From: Saxidomus purpurata
Taxonomy: Eukaryota; Mollusca; Bivalvia; Venerida; Veneridae
DNA length: 64,000 nucleotides
NCBI GenBank assembly: GCA_022818135.1
Contig: JAFMSR010000013.1
Location: 32,036,274-32,100,273 of the forward strand
Reading direction: 5' to 3'
In this document: one piece after another, positions 59,340 through 64,000 of the stretch
Layout of the letters: each line of letters begins with the position of its first letter
How positions within the stretch are numbered: the first letter of the stretch is position 1
Made by a program: the position numbers and the translations under genes
The notes under the pieces: model-generated
What the model was told of the DNA's origin: nothing
Database searches by the model: none
Seen by the model: the letters and a program-made list of their open reading frames with translations, nothing else

Positions 59340-60410
59340 CTACTGGTCAGACTTTTCACAGATATAATTATAAGGCTCATGGCACTTTGCATCATTCCAT
59401 TGTCTAGAAGTCGGCGATATAGTAGCGCAGTTTTCATTGTTCCCTGTATTACTTGGTTGCCCAGGTGACCAGTTAGTATAGCTGCCTGATTCTAATGGAT
59501 TATTACTGACCATCCACATCCAGCTACCTTCCTTCATGACGTCACTCAAACCTACCCAAAAGGTTTCTGAAATATTCAAAATAGGTATGTGCGTTATATC
59601 TGCTGTATATCAAAGTTCTATTAAAGATATATGCCTTTTTAAAATGCTTGAAGGAACCTTTTTAAAAAGAGACGAATTTAAAATCTAGGACTCGGAATCT
59701 AGGTTGTAATTTTTGTGTTCATTTACGTAGTACATATACAAGCTTCTTTTAAAATGGTCATATGTAGACACATACTGTTGAACACTTTGACTTGGGAGAC
59801 TATGTATTTATCCTCCTCAGGTCCTCCTATCTCTAAAAGATTTCCTCCCATCCTTTCACACATTGTCTGAAACAAAAAGAAAAGGAGAACTGACAACGAT
59901 GGAAAATGTGCAGTAGATTCCTATCAGCCCAAAGAACTGTAAGTGATATCGTTTATACAATCAATTACATGTACATACAACTGTAATTTACCGCTTATAT
60001 CAACAAAAATGAAAAGCTCTTTATATAAACATTAAAATATTACCAGTGCACCAGTCCAATCCTCGGTATCATGGCCAAAGTGGTAGCATGTTGAATCATG
60101 TCTCATCCATCCATTGGGGCAATTACATTCTGTCAGCATACAAAACATATTACGCTAAAGTTACATATTAGTCCAGAATTCATCACGATTCGATTATACT
60201 TAAGAGCTGGTATTGAAAGTTTAATGTTATTTACTCTTCCACACAAGATGCCTGTACTGTAGTTCATATTTAGAAAATGCTTCTGACAAAGTCGGTCACT
60301 TCACATAATATCAAAGCATGAACAAAATATTTACATGTATAAAAGAGATCAGCCAACTTACTGACAGTTACAATTATTCCGACAAGGCACACTACACCAA
60401 AAATATTCAT
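59340..60410 (-). CDS. Secreted C-type lectin, complete, four exons
   Basis: Minus-strand exons 60410-60362, 60129-60044, 59866-59776 and 59566-59340, all with AG acceptors and GT donors (GTAAGT, GTAATA, GTATGT); phases 1, 0, 1 fit and give 150 residues. Residues 1-16, MNIFGVVCLVGIIVTV, are a signal peptide. The single C-type lectin domain fills the rest: extra N-terminal pair C20/C31, C48-C145 and C122-C137 for the two conserved disulfides, FWVGL (78-82) for the WIGL core, QPS at 112-114 in the sugar-selecting EPN/QPD position, and WND at 132-134 for calcium binding. Bivalves have many such short lectins acting as extracellular pattern-recognition proteins. QPS is a non-canonical variant, so the ligand cannot be inferred. 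No transmembrane segment. Confidence 0.92.
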
Positions 60411-61150
60411 AATTTAAAATGATAAATAAACGTGTATATCTGAAGTATTGAAGTCCTTATCAATGTATGACAGATACGGTCACCGTATTTGTCTTGTACG
60501 ATTTTGAACTTATACAACCCGTATAGGAAGGTACACGAGAACCATTGCTTGCAGGCCTACAAATACATCTTACAGAATTACACATTTTGCTTTTGCAAAA
60601 CATTGATTTGGTAGCCATTGTTGTTGTTGTTGTATGAATTAAATACCAGTTTCAACTGTCTTTCAGTCATTTCTACAAGGTGGATAGTTACCAAACCCTC
60701 GTTTTCGGGAAAAATTAGTACTACAACCATATCCTCCTTAAGAAACTGTCACCGTTCTCACATAAAGAGACATGGTCAGTAGCAGGACTCGAACCCATGA
60801 TCCTTAATCAATGTGAGGTTACAGTGATTTCAAATCAGCCACTGTAACCACTCGAACACGGTGGCAGACCTCTCCAATTTATATGCTTGCCTCCAAGCAA
60901 GATCTCTATAATACCGCCGGGTTATTATACAGCGTAGAGCACAGTACAAATATACTGGTGAAATATTTAGTGGTAGCTTGCCTATTGAGTACTAGGTTAT
61001 CTCCATAAATGGTACTCTAAAGGTCAATTACCCTACAGTTAAAATATGCTGTCCTTGAAATGATACTATACCATATATCTCGTTCAAACAACATTACATG
61101 CGATTTCATGGATAATAAAACAACTAAACACTGTTTTCGGAAATTGTGTT
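60411..61150. other. Intergenic sequence upstream of the lectin and B-box genes
   Basis: The genes point away from each other, so this holds both promoters. No clear TATA box assigned. Contains a tRNA-like copy at 60775-60870. Confidence 0.5.
60775..60870 (-). tRNA. tRNA-Ser(UGA)-like sequence, probably pseudogene or SINE head
   Basis: Minus reads GTTCGAGTGGTTACAGTGGC (A box), an anticodon arm GATTTGAAATC with loop TTTGAAA (anticodon TGA), a long variable arm and GGGTTCGAGTCCTGC (B box and T arm), i.e. the layout of a serine tRNA. The outer bases do not form a proper acceptor stem, and no poly-T stop is evident, so function is doubtful. Confidence 0.45.
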
Positions 61151-61263
61151 GAAATACTTAACAGGAGAACTTACAGACCTGGAGACTGGCATATCGGTTC
61201 GTCAGAAAAAAGGATCTAGAGCAAGTGGAAACACTATTTATGGAATTTGTTTTGAAACAGAAA
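61150..61263 (+). other. Possible 5' untranslated exon of the B-box gene
   Basis: GAAACAGAAA|GTAAGT at 61264 is a strong donor in a stretch without long frames, 450 bp before the acceptor of the first coding exon. Start unknown. Confidence 0.35.
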
Positions 61264-61713
61264 GTAAGTTGTGAATTTTCATTTATCATTGATGATATTT
61301 TCTATTTGATTGATAAATGTAAAACAATACTGATAGAAATGCATTGCTCGTCAATCATAAAGAATCATCTAAAGAATCTGTTTTAAATTAAGTACTGGAA
61401 ACTGAAAGTAATCGATTAATAGAATGGTTTAATTTCACAGAAATGCCGACACACCTTGAAACGTTTCAGATTACCTCTGTTGGCAAGAGAACAGTTTTCG
61501 TAACAAGTTTTAGTGTTGGTAATAAAACATTGCTTTTGTGGAGCAGATTGAACCTTTAAATTGATATTGATTTGTTGTTATACCGATATCTCAATAGTAA
61601 AGGCAAATAACGTATTAAGCTAATGTTATTTTGCTTCAAATCTGACTCTAAATAAAGTTTATTGTATCATATATACATTTTGTAAACTAAGATATAAATC
61701 TTTTTGCTTATCT

Positions 61714-64000
61714 AGAACTCCAAAATATGGATCACTCTGAAATCAAGAATAAAGAAAGTCAGCAGACCGATACTGAGAAAGAGACCGGAAAGCCCATAAT
61801 TGAATACCCTTCTGAGTTGTCATATCAAAGCGATGACGAAAATAACTTCGTTGATGCCACTGACTTTCCATCTAGATCATATTTTAAGGCTCCATCACTA
61901 GCATCGACCAGTAGTTTTCAAATGGAAACGACTTGCACCGGTACCAAAAGCTCCGATGTCAACCAGTTGCATAACAATGCACATGAAGAATGCCAAGAAG
62001 TATCAAATGAACAAACGTTTAGCAAATCTGTTTTGAATTCATCAGAAACTGGAGACGAGGAAGGTTCGGACGTTGTGGGGTCTGACAGCATTTATGCGTC
62101 ATCAAGCTTAAGCACACCAAGTTACCCGCAGACTGTCGGTACCACGTCGCTTACAGAGAAGTGTACTGAACATGATGAGCTTATAAAGATGTTTTGCCGT
62201 CAACATGACGAAGTCTGCTGTAGCGCATGTATCGCTTTATACCATAGGTTTGACAATGTTGATTCATATAAGATAATACAAATACAACACGGTGTAGTTT
62301 ATACCATAGGTTTGACACCGTTGATTCATATAAGAACATACAAATACAACACGGTGTAGTTTATACCATAGGTTTGACACCGTTGATTCATTTAAGATAA
62401 TACAAATACAACACGGTGTAGTTTATACAATAGGTTTGACACCGTTGATTCATATGAGATAATACAAATACAACACAGTGTAGTTTATACCATAGGTTTG
62501 ACACCGTAGATTCATATGAGGTAATACAAATACAACACGGTGTAGTTTATACCATAGGTTTGACACCGTTGATTCATTTAAGAAAATACAAATACAACAC
62601 AGTGTAGTTTATACTATCCATGAATACACTTCAATTTGTATGCGTTGGATGATAATTAACCATTAATCAGTCGCTAATTTAACCCAGTAAAGAACAACAT
62701 TTAACATCAGTACACCTGTTTAAAGCAGCTAACTGGTTTTTATTGCTATTTTGCTCGACAGGTTGTTTTCTACAGGTTAAAGCACATTGATTTCAGGGAA
62801 AGCAAAGTTATTTATTAACTTTTTATAACGTTTGTTTGCTTCTCTGTACTACTAATAGTGAAGTAGAAAATGCTTTCCCCCGTTTCACTAGTTTCATTAA
62901 AACGGGTGTAAACTTTTTTTCAGAACTTGTGATGGTGTATTTTTTATACCGAAACGTGATAGAAGTGTTTTAGAAGAAGAAGACGAAATTACAGCAAGTT
63001 CTTCTTTGGAAAATGTCCTCAGAGAATTACACGATATGAAACAGCAACGAGTTGAAGATCTTGAAGAAAGTGAAAGGGACTGGGCTGACGACTTGGAGGA
63101 AATAAAGAAACTGAAGGTGAGAAGAGTAAGTCTGGACAAAGCTTTCAATGGATACTGGTATAAAGTTTTAGTAAAAAAAATCGTTGTTTCGTTTTATCTA
63201 ACAAAATTGTAGTTTTAAACGAAATTTTCCAACTGCACGTGCCGAATATATTTTGAGAATATATTTTATAACCATGAGTACTAACAATTTAATCGATATT
63301 TGACAAAATCCTAGCCAGACCCGCAAAGCCGGAAGAAACGCAAACTTACGTGCACTTATAAATACTACATACGCTCTACCTTTTAAGTTAGGGTGGACTT
63401 TTGACTCTGTTACGAAACAAAACGTTGAATCGTTGGCTAGTCGACATTTGTAAGTTCTGTTTTATTTGTAAATTGATACTTCGTTCTGAAACACCATAAT
63501 TTAAACTACAATACAACTGTCCTTATACATTTTACCTACATGTATCAGTTGCTGCATATCCATGTTGTAAACCGTTCTGTTATATGGGCATGTATTTGCA
63601 TTCATACAAATATATTCCATTATTACACAGGAACATTTAACTGCTAAAATAGAGGAATTGGAAATAAAAGCTGAAAACGAAATTAAAGAACGTAGAAATA
63701 CAGTTTGTCTCAGGCTGAAGGATGACATTGCGATGATGCAAGATATGATTCAAACTACTGAAACGAAATTGGAAAGCCTGAAGCACTTGAAGAAAACAGT
63801 TTCACCGGCAGAGTTTGTTGAAAAGAAAATCTCTAAGAAACTTGTGGCAGAAACCAAAACCGTACTATCTGAAATGAGAGGAACGAAACCAGAAGTTATG
63901 AAATTTTATTTGGATAAGGGTTTACAAACATGTTTGAGTGGGTATAAATCTTTTGGTGAGTTAAAAGCTCTGGAAAGCGGATGTTCGACGACGCTATTAG
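61714..64000 (+). CDS. B-box / coiled-coil protein (TRIM-like, no RING seen), 3' end beyond window
   Basis: Exons 61714-62247 (ATG 61727), 62924-63116 and 63631 to the window end; acceptors TTGCTTATCTAG, CTTTTTTTCAG and TATTACACAG, donors ATAG|GTTTGA and AAG|GTGAGA; phases 2 and 0 fit. Residues 1-145 are serine- and acid-rich and look disordered. A B-box type 2 zinc site follows: C146, H149, C157, H160, C165, C168, H173, C176, in CTEHDELIKMFCRQHDEVCC then SACIALYH. The last ligand cysteine comes from the second exon (R-TCD), which confirms the splice. Exons 2-3 encode a long charged helix (LEEEDEITASSSLENVLREL; HLTAKIEELEIKAENEIKER) typical of the TRIM coiled coil. No RING precedes the B-box in the visible exons, so ubiquitin-ligase activity is not supported. 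Mollusc genomes carry many such proteins, often tied to stress or immunity. Confidence 0.88.
62234..62612 (+). repeat. 62-bp minisatellite containing the splice donor, six units
   Basis: ACCATAGGTTTGACA recurs at 62241, 62303, 62365, 62427 (one change, ACAATAGG), 62489 and 62551, exactly 62 bp apart; the unit also holds GTTGATTCATATAAGATAAT and ACAAATACAACACGGTGTAG. The first unit starts in the last codons of the B-box exon, so each repeat duplicates the exon end and its GT donor. Confidence 0.95.
62613..62923 (+). other. Remainder of intron 1 of the B-box gene
   Basis: AT-rich, ends in the polypyrimidine tract CTTTTTTTCAG. Confidence 0.7.

Overview
This is an AT-rich metazoan nuclear window from a mollusc, most likely a bivalve. 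The evidence is intron-bearing genes with GT-AG junctions, single-domain C-type lectin and B-box/coiled-coil genes, several non-LTR retrotransposons, and a dense load of interspersed elements of the kind common in bivalve genomes (AGCTCACC...GGTGAGC heads, GTCCGTC runs, tandem cores with AAGGTCAAGGTCAC, tails in GGCCCTCTTGTTT). The species is not determined. There is no sign of a prokaryotic or viral region.

Layout. 1-2.17 kb: a LINE on the minus strand, cut by the window edge, broken only by single-base changes in homopolymers. 2.2-14 kb: repeats only, including hairpin-ended tandem-core elements, a 43-bp minisatellite, a 590-bp TIR element and a large palindrome. 14.2-15.7 kb: two well-formed coding exons on the plus strand followed by a broken kinase N-lobe resembling MAP3K14/NIK. 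16-23.2 kb: ~360-bp repeats in inverted orientation around a decayed RNase-H-type LINE and a cysteine-rich gene relic, with two further elements nested inside. 23.2-40.7 kb: the most unusual part, a field of segmental and tandem duplications in which a 63-bp phase-0 exon with its own AG/GT borders recurs about ten times, together with a longer 118-bp version (30.6 kb) that joins in frame to an exon at 32.5 kb. One copy is split by a 2.76-kb TIR transposon. 40.7-49.9 kb: a TA-flanked TIR element, more hairpin-ended elements, a TTGGCCCAA palindrome array and tRNA-like relics. 49.9-52.6 kb: a second, 5'-truncated LINE on the plus strand. 52.6-59.3 kb: AT-rich sequence without recognisable genes, with one tRNA-derived SINE. 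59.3-60.4 kb: a complete four-exon secreted C-type lectin gene (minus). 61.1-64 kb: the 5' part of a B-box/coiled-coil (TRIM-like) gene (plus), whose first coding exon ends inside a 62-bp minisatellite that repeats the splice donor.

Three low-complexity blocks (35.1-35.5, 43.8-44.0, 59.2-59.3 kb) made of alternating A, C and T runs look like assembly or consensus artefacts.

The two intact gene models (lectin, B-box protein) are both of families linked to invertebrate immunity. The kinase-like locus would belong to NF-kB signalling if the family call is right. No operon-like cooperation can be inferred.
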